NCBI GenBank assembly: GCA_018066005.1
Contig: JAGHSG010000009.1
Span: 1 to 5,692 of the forward strand
From: Bacteroidales bacterium
Lineage (GTDB): Bacteria > Bacteroidota > Bacteroidia > Bacteroidales > Paludibacteraceae
Reading direction: 5' to 3'
DNA: 5,692 nt
Position numbers and translations under genes: made by a program. This document shows, in pieces, positions 5,616-5,692 of the stretch. The notes under the pieces are model-generated. The model did not search any database. It saw only the letters and a program-made list of their open reading frames with translations, and was not told the origin of the DNA. Position 1 is the stretch's first letter, and every line of letters begins with the position of its first letter.

Positions 5616-5692
5616 ATAGATGTAGATAACTTATTATAAATGCCGGTTATTAAAGTTTTGCAACATTTTTTAACCTTAGAAGTGCATTTATA

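Noticed and set aside
5641..5692. A second promoter near the right edge, using TTTG 5657-5660
   Set aside because: No TAnnTTTG box follows at 19-21 bp; the expected position reads AGTGCATTTATA.

Overview
The window looks like ordinary chromosomal DNA from a member of the Bacteroidota, most likely order Bacteroidales. The evidence is the Bacteroidota-type MiaB (GFHSET in place of the GFPGET seen in E. coli), a eukaryote-like GH13_8 glycogen branching enzyme, A-rich translation leaders with little Shine-Dalgarno signal, and promoters of the Bacteroides TTTG / TAnnTTTG type. I would not name a genus from this sequence alone.

Layout: a plus-strand cluster fills the left half. It holds the 3' part of glgB (cut by the window start), then nagB after 38 bp, then miaB, which overlaps nagB by 4 bp through a TTG start codon. 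miaB converges on a minus-strand pair, rsmA followed 7 bp later by corA; only 23 bp separate the miaB and corA stop codons. To the right of rsmA is a 139-bp regulatory gap, then a plus-strand GtrA-family membrane protein gene, then about 100 bp of AT-rich DNA without a recognisable gene. No tRNA, rRNA, CRISPR array, insertion sequence or phage gene is visible.

Functionally the genes are housekeeping: glycogen branching (GlgB), entry of amino sugars into glycolysis (NagB), tRNA 2-methylthiolation (MiaB), late 30S ribosome maturation (RsmA), divalent cation uptake (CorA), and probable lipid-linked sugar translocation (GtrA family). nagB-miaB and rsmA-corA are probably transcribed as pairs. The GtrA gene is clearly more AT-rich than its neighbours and may start a different, accessory module beyond the window.

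The most interesting parts are small. (1) The rsmA/GtrA gap holds two opposite-strand promoters that both match the Bacteroides consensus with 20-bp spacers and face each other, so that their start sites nearly coincide. (2) A 25-bp tract of a 7-bp tandem repeat encodes the tail of RsmA; losing one unit would put rsmA in frame with corA with no stop between them. (3) miaB appears to start at TTG inside the nagB stop. I found no sign of a wholly new system.
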